Assembly: GCF_000934605.2 (NCBI RefSeq)
Contig: NZ_CP010897.2
Span: 4,092,001-4,156,000 of the forward strand
Direction of reading: 5' to 3'
Source of the DNA: Pandoraea vervacti
GTDB taxonomy: Bacteria; Pseudomonadota; Gammaproteobacteria; Burkholderiales; Burkholderiaceae
Length of the DNA: 64,000 nt
The translations under genes were made by a program, and so were the position numbers. The notes beneath the pieces were generated by a model. That model worked only from the letters and a program-made list of their open reading frames with translations. It was not told where the DNA came from and did no database searches. Positions within the stretch are counted from its first letter, which is position 1; each line of letters opens with the position of its first letter. Below are positions 25,192-33,779 of the stretch, piece by piece.

Positions 25192-26175
25192 ATGAGCAAG
25201 ACATCCCCCACGTCCTCCAACACCTCGCTGCCGGGCGGCGAGTCCGCCACGCCCGCACAGGGTGGGTGCCCGTTCGGTCATCGCAGCGACGACACGCCCG
25301 GGGTACCGGGCGGGGCGCCGGCAGCCCAGGAGACTTCTGCGACGTCGGCCAACGCGACACAATGGCATGACGCCAAGCTCGATTTCTCGAAGAGCATGAG
25401 CTATGGCGACTACCTGTCGCTCGATCCGATTCTGAACGCGCAACATCCGCGCTCGACCGATCACAACGAGATGCTGTTCATCATTCAGCATCAGACGAGC
25501 GAACTGTGGATGAAGCTGGCCTTGTACGAGTTGCAGGCCGCACGCACGGCAGTGCACAACGACGAACTGCCGCCCGCGTTCAAGATGCTCGCACGCGTAT
25601 CGCGCATTCTCGAACAACTGGTGCAGGCGTGGAGTGTGCTCGCAACGATGACGCCGTCGGAGTATTCGTCGATGCGTCCGTCGCTGGGCAGCTCGTCGGG
25701 TTTTCAGTCGTATCAGTACCGCATTCTGGAGTTCATGCTGGGCAACAAGAATGCGGCGATGCTCGCGCCCCATTCGCATCGTCCCGATCTGTACCAGCAG
25801 GTCGAAGCGGCGCTCAAGGCGCCCTCGTTCTACGACGAAGTGGTCCGCCTTCTCGCGCGCCGCGGTTTTGCGATCGCACCGCAACGCCTGGAGCGCGACT
25901 GGACGAAGCCGACGCCGCACGACAAGACGGTGGAGGCGGCCTGGCTGGAGGTGTACCGCAACCCGTCGCAGTACTGGGAGCTTTATGAGATGGCCGAAGA
26001 ACTGGTCGATCTCGAAGACGCCTTCCGTCAATGGCGTTTCCGTCACGTGACGACCGTCGAGCGCATCATCGGCTTCAAGCAGGGCACGGGCGGCACGAAC
26101 GGTGCGCCTTATCTGCGCAAGATGCTCGATGTCGTGTTGTTCCCGGAGTTGTGGCACGTGCGGACGTTGCTGTGA
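25192..26175 (+). CDS. kynA: Tryptophan 2,3-dioxygenase KynA
   Basis: The 327-residue haem enzyme opens the indole ring of L-tryptophan to N-formylkynurenine, the first step of this operon's pathway. The family motifs are YGDYLSLDPILNAQHPRS, HNEMLFIIQHQTSELWMKL (with a haem-pocket His), and SSGFQSYQYR. The N-terminal 55 residues are a variable, probably disordered extension. AAGGAG precedes the ATG at good distance. It is the last gene before the duplicated hairpin repeat. Confidence 0.95.
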   Translation: MSKTSPTSSNTSLPGGESATPAQGGCPFGHRSDDTPGVPGGAPAAQETSATSANATQWHDAKLDFSKSMSYGDYLSLDPILNAQHPRSTDHNEMLFIIQHQTSELWMKLALYELQAARTAVHNDELPPAFKMLARVSRILEQLVQAWSVLATMTPSEYSSMRPSLGSSSGFQSYQYRILEFMLGNKNAAMLAPHSHRPDLYQQVEAALKAPSFYDEVVRLLARRGFAIAPQRLERDWTKPTPHDKTVEAAWLEVYRNPSQYWELYEMAEELVDLEDAFRQWRFRHVTTVERIIGFKQGTGGTNGAPYLRKMLDVVLFPELWHVRTLL

Positions 26176-26264
26176 CTTGACTCGCGCCCTTGGCCGGGGC
26201 GTGTGTCGGTGCCTCTGCGCTCGTTCGTTGGAAAACCCTCGTGTGGACGCCGCCCTCGCCCTTG

Positions 26265-26478
26265 TCTCCTGCCCGGGGCAGCGGCGCTTGCCCGGCCCCT
26301 GACTCCGCTCCAATGCCTGTTAAGTCGCTACGTCAGGGGCCGGACAATCACCGCCATCCATTGTCCTGTTCGGTGGGTGTCGTCGCATCGATGACGGTTG
26401 CGGATCGGCTCGGGTGTCGCCCGCGGTGCGACTTAAAAGGCAGTGGAGCGCCGCGGGCGACACCCGAGCCGATTGACC
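26265..26478. repeat. Hairpin-rich non-coding repeat, copy 1
   Basis: This 214-bp unit is repeated at 26548-26761 with only two differences visible by eye. It holds two hairpins: 12-bp arms at 26292-26303 and 26332-26343, and perfect 23-bp arms at 26404-26426 and 26451-26473 with a 24-base loop. A weaker match extends about 50 bases to the left of both copies. No open reading frame looks coding. It lies just after the kyn operon and may be a REP/BIME- or MITE-like element. Confidence 0.9.
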
Positions 26479-26547
26479 TCAGGCCGCGTCGGTTAAGCTC
26501 GTTGCGCTCGTCGGGAAACCTTCGCAAAGACGCGTCCCACGCCCTCA

Positions 26548-26761
26548 TCTCCTGCCCGGGGCAGCGGCGCTTGCCCGGCCCCTGACTCCGCTCCAATGCT
26601 TGTTAAGTCGCTACGTCAGGGGCCGGACAATCACCGCCATCCATTGTCCTGTTCGGTGGGTGTCGTCGCATCGATGGCGGTTGCGGATCGGCTCGGGTGT
26701 CGCCCGCGGTGCGACTTAAAAGGCAGTGGAGCGCCGCGGGCGACACCCGAGCCGATTGACC
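26548..26761. repeat. Hairpin-rich non-coding repeat, copy 2
   Basis: This is a direct copy of 26265-26478 at an offset of 283 bases, with two substitutions visible by eye. The 23-bp arms are at 26687-26709 and 26734-26756. It ends 49 bases before the stop of the minus-strand IclR gene. Confidence 0.9.
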
Positions 26762-26810
26762 ACGGACATTGCGGACAGCAAGCACGGACAGATCAGGCCA
26801 CTCGATCCGA

Positions 26811-27659
26811 TCAGGCTTGCCCGCTCAGCCGCGCAGCCAGTTGTTTGAGACGGGGGCCGATCTCATCGCGAAACACCGCGTCGGGGATTGACGAAGACGG
26901 CCCGCTGCAACTAATCGCCAGCCAGCGATTCTGCCGCACGTCTCTTAGCGGCACCGCGACCGCGTTCACCCCTTCGTGCCACTCGCGAAACGAGTAACAG
27001 CATCCTTCCCGTTTGTATGACTCGATGCCTTTGTCGACGCCCGATTGCAAGACATCCCATCCGACATTGCGCAATGCGGCCGGATTCGCGTCGTAGGCAT
27101 CGTGCAGGTCCAAGAGCATGGTCTCGCGCTCCGTCGGCGTCATGGCCGCGAGGTAGACGCGCCCCATCGAACTGGTCAACATCGACAGACGAGATCCTGC
27201 GGTAAGACCCAGCGTGAGATGCGCCGAGTCGCTGCGGATCGTCTCCAGATACATCATGTCGATGCCTTCGCGGCAACCCAGCGAGATGGAACATCCCATC
27301 TCCCGGGCCAGAGCCCTCATGTGCGGGCGGGCAAGCGTCAGCAAGTCCGTGCCGTTAAGGAAGGCGTAGCCCAGCGCGAGTACACCGGCATCGAGCGCGT
27401 ATTTGCCAAGCTCCGCGTCGTAGCGCAGATAGCCGAGTTCGGTAAGCGTATATGCCAGCCGGCTGACGGTAGCTTTCGGCAATCCCGTGCGCGCCGCAAA
27501 GTCGCGGTTGCCGAGCAACACGTCGTCCGGCCCGAACGCGCGCAGCAAATCCAGTCCGCGTGCGAGCGCAGTTACGAACTTGCGCTCATCGTGCGACGGT
27601 GGCACCCCATGCGCCGGTGCACCGGTCAGGGAAGACAGGGACGTTTTGATCACAGCCAT
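26811..27659 (-). CDS. IclR family regulator, probable regulator of gcdH
   Basis: The 282-residue product has a 30-residue N-terminal extension, a winged helix (LLGNRDFAARTGLPKATVSRLAYTLTELGYLRYD) and a C-terminal effector domain (GCSISLGCREGIDMMYLETIRSDSAHL, then AVPLRDVRQNRWLAISCSGP). It resembles PcaR/PobR-type members. It is divergent from gcdH, with a perfect inverted repeat between them, so local control of glutaryl-CoA dehydrogenase is likely. Confidence 0.87.
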   Translation of the reverse strand: MAVIKTSLSSLTGAPAHGVPPSHDERKFVTALARGLDLLRAFGPDDVLLGNRDFAARTGLPKATVSRLAYTLTELGYLRYDAELGKYALDAGVLALGYAFLNGTDLLTLARPHMRALAREMGCSISLGCREGIDMMYLETIRSDSAHLTLGLTAGSRLSMLTSSMGRVYLAAMTPTERETMLLDLHDAYDANPAALRNVGWDVLQSGVDKGIESYKREGCCYSFREWHEGVNAVAVPLRDVRQNRWLAISCSGPSSSIPDAVFRDEIGPRLKQLAARLSGQA

Positions 27660-27775
27660 CGCGCGCTCCGCAACTCGTTTCGCTTCCGCCCGACAATCGG
27701 CTCACGCCAAAGCACACATCGGTCGTTGCCGGGCAAAAAACTTTAGTGTTAAACTAACTTCGATTTCAGAACATT

Positions 27776-27792
27776 GTTCCGCATTGCGGAAC
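27776..27792. promoter_or_regulatory. Inverted repeat between the IclR gene and gcdH
   Basis: GTTCCGCATTGCGGAAC has perfect 7-bp arms around ATT and lies 30 bases upstream of the gcdH start. Size, symmetry and position fit an IclR-family operator, most likely bound by the divergent regulator. Confidence 0.55.
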
Positions 27793-27822
27793 TTTCGTCA
27801 AGTTGAACGGAGGAGATGGGTC

Positions 27823-29016
27823 ATGGCAGGCAATGCACAGTTTCACTGGGAAGATCCGCTGTTGCTCGACGCACAGCTCACCACCGACGAGCGCATGATT
27901 CGCGACGCTGCCGCGGCGTATGCGAACGACAAGCTCGCCCCGCGCGTGCTCGAAGCGTTCCGTCACGAGCGCACCGACGCGTCGATCTTTCGCGAAATGG
28001 GCGAGATCGGCCTGCTGGGCCCCACGATTCCCGAGCAATACGGCGGCCCCGGCCTGAACTATGTGGCCTACGGTCTGATCGCCCGCGAAGTCGAACGCGT
28101 GGACTCGGGTTATCGCTCGATGATGTCGGTGCAATCGTCGCTGGTCATGGTGCCGATCTATGAGTTCGGCAGCGAAGCACAGAAGCAGAAATACCTGCCG
28201 AAGCTCGCGAGCGGCGAGTGGATCGGCTGTTTCGGTCTGACCGAACCGAACCATGGCTCGGACCCGGCCGGCATGACGACGCGCGCCAAGAAGGTCGCCG
28301 GCGGCTACGAGTTGAGCGGCGGCAAGATGTGGATCACGAACTCGCCCATCGCCGATGTCTTCGTCGTGTGGGGCAAGCTCACCGATGAAAACGGCGACGA
28401 GAAGATTCGCGGTTTCATTCTGGAGAAGGGCTGGAAGGGTCTGTCGGCACCGGCCATTCACGGCAAGGTCGGTCTGCGCGCGTCGGTCACGGGTGAAATC
28501 GTGATGGATCAGGTGTTCGTGCCCGAAGAGAACCTGATGCCGGGCGTCTCAGGCCTGAAGGGGCCGTTCACGTGTCTGAACTCCGCGCGCTATGGCATTG
28601 CCTGGGGTGCGCTGGGCGCCGCGGAATTCTGCTGGCATATGGCACGTCAGTATGTGCTCGACCGCCAGCAGTTCGGTCGTCCGCTGGCGGCCAATCAGTT
28701 GATCCAGAAGAAGCTGGCCGACATGCAAACGGAAATCACGCTGGGTCTTCAGGGCTGCCTGCGTCTGGGCCGCATGAAGGACGAAGGCACGGCCGCCGTC
28801 GAAATCACGTCGATCATGAAGCGCAATTCGTGCGGCAAGGCGCTCGACGTCGCACGTCTCGCACGCGACATGCTCGGTGGCAACGGCATCTCGGATGAAT
28901 TCGGCATCGCCCGTCACCTCGTGAACCTCGAAGTGGTGAACACCTACGAAGGTACCCACGACATTCACGCCCTGATCCTCGGACGCGCGCAAACCGGCAT
29001 TCAGGCGTTCTTCTGA
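27823..29016 (+). CDS. gcdH: Glutaryl-CoA dehydrogenase
   Basis: The 397-residue flavoenzyme oxidatively decarboxylates glutaryl-CoA to crotonyl-CoA in lysine and tryptophan breakdown. It starts AQFHWEDPLLLDAQLTTDERM, a GcdH hallmark. The catalytic Glu lies in VVNTYEGTHDIHALILGRA, and FGLTEPNHGSDPAGM and MWITNSPIADVFVVWGK are in the FAD domain. GGAGGAG precedes the start. It is divergent from the IclR gene. Confidence 0.95.
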   Translation: MAGNAQFHWEDPLLLDAQLTTDERMIRDAAAAYANDKLAPRVLEAFRHERTDASIFREMGEIGLLGPTIPEQYGGPGLNYVAYGLIAREVERVDSGYRSMMSVQSSLVMVPIYEFGSEAQKQKYLPKLASGEWIGCFGLTEPNHGSDPAGMTTRAKKVAGGYELSGGKMWITNSPIADVFVVWGKLTDENGDEKIRGFILEKGWKGLSAPAIHGKVGLRASVTGEIVMDQVFVPEENLMPGVSGLKGPFTCLNSARYGIAWGALGAAEFCWHMARQYVLDRQQFGRPLAANQLIQKKLADMQTEITLGLQGCLRLGRMKDEGTAAVEITSIMKRNSCGKALDVARLARDMLGGNGISDEFGIARHLVNLEVVNTYEGTHDIHALILGRAQTGIQAFF

Positions 29017-29370
29017 TCGAAGACCGTCACCGCAGGGAAGCGGTACGTTGGACCGGAACGCCGTACGGCGATAGCACCGTGAGGGATTGAGCGCGCCCAC
29101 GCCGTCACAAGCGCCCCGGTTCGACGTATCGAGACTTCGTTGCAGTGGCGCACCGGTGTACTAGTGCACTGGTGCTCTAGTGCTTGAGTGATTGAGTGCT
29201 TGAGTGCTTCAGCCCTTTAGTCCTTCAATGCGCTTGTCTGGTACGCGTCGTTCTCGAGCCGCATGCCGCGGGCCGTCAATCCCACGAGTGACGGCGCGTA
29301 CCAAACAAAAAAGCCAGCCCATCGGAGCTGGCTTTCTCTATTGACCAACGCGCAAGCGTCGGGCAACGGC
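29017..29370. other. Intergenic region after gcdH
   Basis: About 350 bases without a gene. The segment 29158-29230 is a degenerate low-complexity array built on GAGTGCTT- and CTAGTGC-like words. The right part holds the terminator of the convergent peroxiredoxin gene. Confidence 0.5.
29307..29337 (-). terminator. Terminator of the peroxiredoxin gene
   Basis: AAAGCCAGC and GCTGGCTTT arms lie around an 8-base loop. On the minus strand the hairpin is followed by a T-run. It sits 34 bases beyond the peroxiredoxin stop. Confidence 0.88.
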
Positions 29371-30009
29371 TTACTTGTTCGGTTGCGGCGTCAGGCGCAG
29401 GTACGGACGCACTGCCTTGTAGCCCTTCGGGAATTTTTCCTTGAGCACCGCTTCGTCCTTGAGCGAGGGCACGATCACGACATCTTCGCCATCTTTCCAG
29501 TTACCCGGCGTGGCGACCGAATAATTGTCGGTCAGTTGCAGCGAATCGATCACGCGAAGGATCTCGTCGAAATTACGACCGGTGCTGGCCGGGTACGTAA
29601 TGATCAGACGCACCTTCTTCTTCGGATCGATCACGAACAACGAACGCACGGTCACGGTCTCGCTGGCGTTCGGATGAATCATGTCGTACAGCTGCGAGAC
29701 CTTGCGGTCCTTGTCGGCCAGGATCGGGAAGTTGACCGTGGTGTTCTGCGTTTCGTTGATGTCGTTGATCCAGCCCTTGTGCGACTCGGCGTCGTCCACC
29801 GACAGCGCAATGGCCTTGACGTTACGTTTTTCGAACTCGCCCTTGAGTTTGGCGGTCAGACCGAGTTCGGTCGTGCACACCGGCGTGTAATCGGCCGGGT
29901 GCGAGAAAAGGACGCCCCAGCCATCGCCAAGGTACTCATGGAACTTGATCGTGCCGATCGACGAATCTTGCTCGAAATCGGGAGCGATATCACCCAAACG
30001 CAATGTCAT
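29371..30009 (-). CDS. 1-Cys peroxiredoxin (Prx6 type)
   Basis: The 212-residue thioredoxin-fold peroxidase reduces hydroperoxides. The peroxidatic Cys lies in HPADYTPVCTTELG (about residue 45). The long C-terminal arm (NYSVATPGNWKDGEDVVIVPSLKDE) is diagnostic of the Prx6 subfamily. No second conserved resolving Cys is seen. AAGGAGA precedes the start. Confidence 0.93.
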   Translation of the reverse strand: MTLRLGDIAPDFEQDSSIGTIKFHEYLGDGWGVLFSHPADYTPVCTTELGLTAKLKGEFEKRNVKAIALSVDDAESHKGWINDINETQNTTVNFPILADKDRKVSQLYDMIHPNASETVTVRSLFVIDPKKKVRLIITYPASTGRNFDEILRVIDSLQLTDNYSVATPGNWKDGEDVVIVPSLKDEAVLKEKFPKGYKAVRPYLRLTPQPNK

Positions 30010-30222
30010 TACGGTCTCCTTGAGAACCTAAAACTCAGTGGGATCAAGACTAAAGGATGCTAAGCTTAGTCAGAACGAATAAAAAATTTGTTCCAAATAA
30101 CCATTCGAAATATACCGTGAACCGGGTGTTGTTTTCTGGCAACGACGCGTTGAAAGCGGTACGATAAGCCCCGTATACCGCACATTCCTTACGCATTTTC
30201 CTCCCCGAACCGGGTAACGACT

Positions 30223-30531
30223 ATGTCGCAAGTGCATACCAACAAGGAGAAGTTCATGACCGATATCAAATCCGTACTCGCCGACGCCGAAGACCTGCTC
30301 AAGCAAGCTGCCAATACGACTGGCGAGCGCGCTTCCGAGCTGAGCGACAAGGCCCTCGCGCTGCTCAAGCAAGCCAAGGAAAAGGCTTCGGACGTTCAGG
30401 TCGTCGTTGTGGAAAAGAGCAAGCAGGCCGCTCGCGCAACCGATGACTACGTGCATGATCATCCGTGGCAGGCCGTGGGCATCGCCGCCGGCATCGGCGT
30501 GGTGATCGGCCTGCTGCTCAATCGCAAGTAA
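30223..30531 (+). CDS. DUF883 (ElaB/YqjD-like) membrane-anchored protein
   Basis: The 102-residue product has a long amphipathic, Ala/Lys/Glu-rich helix, then a single C-terminal membrane helix (WQAVGIAAGIGVVIGLLLNRK) with the typical YVHDHPWQAVG entry motif. E. coli YqjD and ElaB tether ribosomes to the membrane in stationary phase. ATG at 30223 matches relatives; an internal ATG at 30256 has a better ribosome site (AAGGAGA). It heads a three-gene yqjD-yqjE-yqjK-like operon. Confidence 0.88.
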   Translation: MSQVHTNKEKFMTDIKSVLADAEDLLKQAANTTGERASELSDKALALLKQAKEKASDVQVVVVEKSKQAARATDDYVHDHPWQAVGIAAGIGVVIGLLLNRK

Positions 30532-30626
30532 GCTTCGCCGACGCAAGTCACTCTCTCGCCTACTTTGCCCGAGGCGGAGCCTGCCTGACCAGTGCGACGG
30601 GTCAGGCGGGCCGCCCAGCTCAGCCC

Positions 30627-31010
30627 ATGACCGACAATGATCGCACGACCCCGCCGCGGCCTTCGCTGCGGCGCCTCGCCGGTGCGTTGCTCGAGATCGT
30701 ACAGTCGCGCATCGAACTCATCGGCGTTGAACTGACCGAAGAAAAGGAACGCCTGATGGGCGTGGCTTTTCTCGGCCTTGCCGCAATGCTCTTCGGCGCT
30801 CTCGCCCTGGTGTCGCTGACCGCGCTGGTGATCGTGATTTTCTGGGACACCTACCGCCTCCAGGCCATGTCCGGCGTTTTCATCGTGTATCTGCTGCTCG
30901 CGAGCTGGTGTGCGATGCGCGCGCGCAATATCCTGCGCGATGCGCCAATGCCGTTCGAAGCCACACTGGCCGAATTCGAAAAGGACCGCGACGCCTTGCG
31001 TCCGGACTGA
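30627..31010 (+). CDS. YqjE/phage-holin family inner-membrane protein
   Basis: The 127-residue product has a cytoplasmic N-terminal helix (LLEIVQSRIELIGVELTEEKERL) and two transmembrane helices (about 45-68 and 75-95). The layout is that of the YqjE/Phage_holin_3_6 family, of unknown function. It sits between the DUF883 gene and a YqjK-like gene. Confidence 0.87.
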   Translation: MTDNDRTTPPRPSLRRLAGALLEIVQSRIELIGVELTEEKERLMGVAFLGLAAMLFGALALVSLTALVIVIFWDTYRLQAMSGVFIVYLLLASWCAMRARNILRDAPMPFEATLAEFEKDRDALRPD

Positions 31011-31023
31011 AGGAGATCTGCCC

Positions 31024-31560
31024 GTGCCGCTGGAACCGAACCGCTCTCAACGTCCGCGTCGCCCTCGGCAGTCGCGGCGCTCGCGTCACGAACTCCTCGC
31101 CATTCGCAAGGAACTCGTGCTCACGCGTATCGCCGTCGAACGCGCCGAGTTGATTCAGGCGTCACATGTCACGCGCGAACGTCTGCGCAACTTCCGCTGG
31201 GTTCGCTATCTGCTGCCCGGAGGTTTTTCCAACATCACCGGCCTCGGCGGACTCGCCAGTTCGGGCCTCAAACTCGGCGGCCTGCTCGAGCGCTATCCGC
31301 TCGTGAGTTCGGTGGCATCGATCGCCCTGACCGGGTTGTCGCATACCCCTGTCGGACGCCTCGCAAGACGGGGCCTCAAGTGGGGCAGCCTCGGCGTGCT
31401 CGCCTGGCAAGGCATCAAGCTCTGGCAGGAATCGACGAAGTCGTCGCCCCAGCCGAGCGACGCGCCCGGTAGCAGCGCTCCCTCGGTGCCGCGCGCTTCG
31501 GGCACGACGCCTACGCCCGAATCCAAAAGGGACGATCGCGGCGCCCCGCCGTTGATGTAA
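31024..31560 (+). CDS. YqjK-like hypothetical protein
   Basis: The product is about 178 residues. The first 30 residues are Arg-rich, then comes ELLAIRKELVLTRIAVERAELIQA, similar to the YqjK N-terminal helix. Next is a Gly/Leu-rich region (GGFSNITGLGGLASSGLKLGG) and a hydrophilic, Ser/Pro-rich tail. GTG at 31024 is chosen for the AAGGAGAT site before it; the stop of the YqjE gene lies 14 bases upstream. Function unknown. Confidence 0.75.
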   Translation: MPLEPNRSQRPRRPRQSRRSRHELLAIRKELVLTRIAVERAELIQASHVTRERLRNFRWVRYLLPGGFSNITGLGGLASSGLKLGGLLERYPLVSSVASIALTGLSHTPVGRLARRGLKWGSLGVLAWQGIKLWQESTKSSPQPSDAPGSSAPSVPRASGTTPTPESKRDDRGAPPLM

Positions 31561-31670
31561 CGATCCAGGTCATGCTCAGTGGGTCATCGTGCCCACTAGC
31601 TGACCGCAGACCGCAGCAAACCACCGCAGACCGCTGTCGTCCATCGCCGCCCACGGTCATCGGCCGCTCG

Positions 31671-32198
31671 CTACGCATCGCAGCGCTTCGCCACACGTGC
31701 CCGACCGTAGGCATTGATGGTGAAGCAGACGCGTCGATCGTGCCCGGTAATACGCACCGTCCCCGACAGCCATTTACGCGCCTCCGTTCGTATGAATCCG
31801 CTTTCCGAGAACGCCAGTCCCTCGGTGTAATACAAGCCCCACTTCGCCTCGACCGACACCCCTTGCGGCAAGGGGGCATGCCGCGCCAACAGCAATTCGC
31901 CGTCGTCGAACCGATGATTCCGGTTCTCGTCGACGAACGTCACCCAGCCGCCGCTCAGGCTGGCGCCGTCGTGCGGCGCGATCGCAATGCGCCGGTGCCG
32001 CCCCAACGCCTCGGCGCGCGCCCACTGCATCGTTGCCAGAAACGCCCGAGCTGTCACGTCCACGCTGACCCGGCGACGCACCGCTTCTATCGACGGCGCA
32101 ACCGCCAGCAACGCAATCGCCAGTATCGCCATTGCGACAAGGCATTCGATCAAGGTGAGGCCGCGCATTGGACGATACCCGCGCCGCCGCTCACACAT
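31671..32198 (-). CDS. GspH/FimT-type minor pseudopilin
   Basis: The product is about 175 residues with a type III (prepilin) signal: PMRG followed by LTLIECLVAMAILAIALLAV, with the Glu at +5 of the mature protein. The cleavage residue is followed by Leu rather than Phe, slightly unusual. The C-terminal domain has the FimT/GspH pattern (ARAFLATMQWARAEALGRHRRIAI). It is the last gene of the pilW-pilX-like run and overlaps the preceding gene by a few bases. The start could also be 32231 or 32168. Confidence 0.8.
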   Translation of the reverse strand: MCERRRGYRPMRGLTLIECLVAMAILAIALLAVAPSIEAVRRRVSVDVTARAFLATMQWARAEALGRHRRIAIAPHDGASLSGGWVTFVDENRNHRFDDGELLLARHAPLPQGVSVEAKWGLYYTEGLAFSESGFIRTEARKWLSGTVRITGHDRRVCFTINAYGRARVAKRCDA

Positions 32199-32832
32199 CG
32201 CAACGCTCGCGACGCCTTCCGGGTTCGGCATTGACGATCGAGCTGTCGTGCCAGGCCACGACCTCTCGCCAGTTCAGCATCCGCGATGAGAATGCGTTAG
32301 CGCTCGCACCACGGGGACCCGCACGCGTGCGTGACGCGCTCACCTCGTAGACGGCCTGCAAAAACACGCGCGTTCCGGGCAACTTGCCACATCCCATCGC
32401 ACTTACCCGATAACGGCGGATCGACGACTCCCTCGCAATCTTTGCCAGCGCGGCATCGGGGAAAACGCCGGTAAAGGCAATTCGCTCGATGAAGTACCGT
32501 GCGTTATCCACGGCAACGACCGCATGACCGTTCCAGTCGACCTTCCCCCATCCCGCCGCGAGATTCGGCACCCGGGCGCTGTCGCGATAGCTCGCCGCGA
32601 TCACGCCGTGGGGCCCGGCGTCGAACTCGGACAATGCCGCAATGTCGGCGGCTTCGTCGCCGTTCACGAGCCTGTCGCGCGCGACCAGAAGTGCCCGGTC
32701 GGCAGCGGTGAACGCTTCGACCCGGTCGTTCGTGTACGCGACGAAGCGCGTTGCCATCTGCCGATGTTGCATGCCCGAAGCCGCCAGCGCCATAAGCGCC
32801 GCCAGCCACATCACGATGAAGACGCCAACCAT
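32191..32832 (-). CDS. PilX-like pilus assembly protein
   Basis: The 213-residue product has an N-terminal hydrophobic helix (GVFIVMWLAALMALAASGMQ) and the PilX-like AFTAADRALLVARDRLV. No clear prepilin Glu+5 motif is seen. The C-terminal RTRVFLQAVYEVSAS fits the type IV pilus assembly PilX C-terminal domain. It overlaps the PilW-like gene by 22 bases. It is one of the minor pilins that prime type IV pilus assembly. Confidence 0.7.
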   Translation of the reverse strand: MVGVFIVMWLAALMALAASGMQHRQMATRFVAYTNDRVEAFTAADRALLVARDRLVNGDEAADIAALSEFDAGPHGVIAASYRDSARVPNLAAGWGKVDWNGHAVVAVDNARYFIERIAFTGVFPDAALAKIARESSIRRYRVSAMGCGKLPGTRVFLQAVYEVSASRTRAGPRGASANAFSSRMLNWREVVAWHDSSIVNAEPGRRRERCDV

Positions 32833-33779
32833 CGTGCCTCCTGGCCGACACCACCGTCATTGCGGCGATAAGCCACTGCATTGAACACATGCAGGTGGAC
32901 ATTGCCCGCATTGGAGAACCACTTGTATTCGCGGCCTCCCGTCGCCTTGTCGAACACTTCCACCGTGCGGCCCGCACGCTGCTTGCCGCCTGCACGCGGC
33001 GCACCACGCAGCACCAGCGAGAACGCTACGGCACTGACGTTTTCCCAACCGCCCGAGCCGACTGGCGCATTGGGCGGCTTGCGTCGCGCACTCTTGAGCG
33101 GCGCCACCCAACGTAACGGCCCCGTGCCATTTGCCCGAATCCCGAGGCGAACGTACATCGCCTCGACACCGATCACCAACGCCTGGGCGGGATGCAGATC
33201 GGTGAAATGCGCCGCACGTTCGCCGTAACGGCAAAATAGCGACGGAATGCCGTCTTCGCCCTTGTCCACGTAGAAGATGCTGAGATTGCGGTTATCACCA
33301 CCACTGCGCGCGCGCACGTTGATGCCCGCACAGTTCTGCACGGCGCCGCTGCCGTTGCCGTTGTCGTCGCCAAAGCCTGCACCGTGGAATTGCACCTCAA
33401 GGATCGAACTGCCCTGCCAACCGCGTTTCGGACATGTGTCGATCGTGCTCGCGCACTCGGCACTCGCTCGCAGCGACGGCCAGTCACGCTTGCCGTCGTC
33501 GTCCAGTGCGCGGATCAACCCTTCTGCCGGATCCCAGTTCCGGTAGCCCGCCATGCCGACCGCGCGCCCGAGTTGCGTCAACGCGAAGATGGCACGCTCG
33601 TTCACGTCGTATCGCTCGGCCTGCACCCGCCACAACCGAATGCCGGCGAGATAAATCGCCGTCGCCGCCATGACGATCAGCAGCCCCAACGGCATGGCGA
33701 TCACCCATTCGAGTAACGTAAAACCACTGGCGTCGCGCATTGGCGTTGCCCGGCGAATGCGCCTGTGCAATGTCGTCAT
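32811..33779 (-). CDS. PilW-like minor pilin
   Basis: The 322-residue product has the prepilin motif ASGFTLLEWVIAMPLGLLIVM near residue 18, with Gly-Phe cleavage and Glu at +5. The PilW layout follows (FALTQLGRAVGMAGYRNWDP). It contains several Cys residues (ECASTIDTC, QNCAGINV) that may form disulfides. It sits between the PilV-like and PilX-like genes with overlaps at both ends. Confidence 0.8.
   Translation of the reverse strand: MTTLHRRIRRATPMRDASGFTLLEWVIAMPLGLLIVMAATAIYLAGIRLWRVQAERYDVNERAIFALTQLGRAVGMAGYRNWDPAEGLIRALDDDGKRDWPSLRASAECASTIDTCPKRGWQGSSILEVQFHGAGFGDDNGNGSGAVQNCAGINVRARSGGDNRNLSIFYVDKGEDGIPSLFCRYGERAAHFTDLHPAQALVIGVEAMYVRLGIRANGTGPLRWVAPLKSARRKPPNAPVGSGGWENVSAVAFSLVLRGAPRAGGKQRAGRTVEVFDKATGGREYKWFSNAGNVHLHVFNAVAYRRNDGGVGQEARWLASSS

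Noticed and set aside
26265..26761. Insertion sequence
   Set aside because: There is no transposase frame and no clear target-site duplication; the repeats are direct copies containing internal hairpins.
26190..26997. Open frames across the duplicated hairpin element
   Set aside because: The frames end at different places in the two copies and lack ribosome sites. Structure, not coding, explains the conservation.
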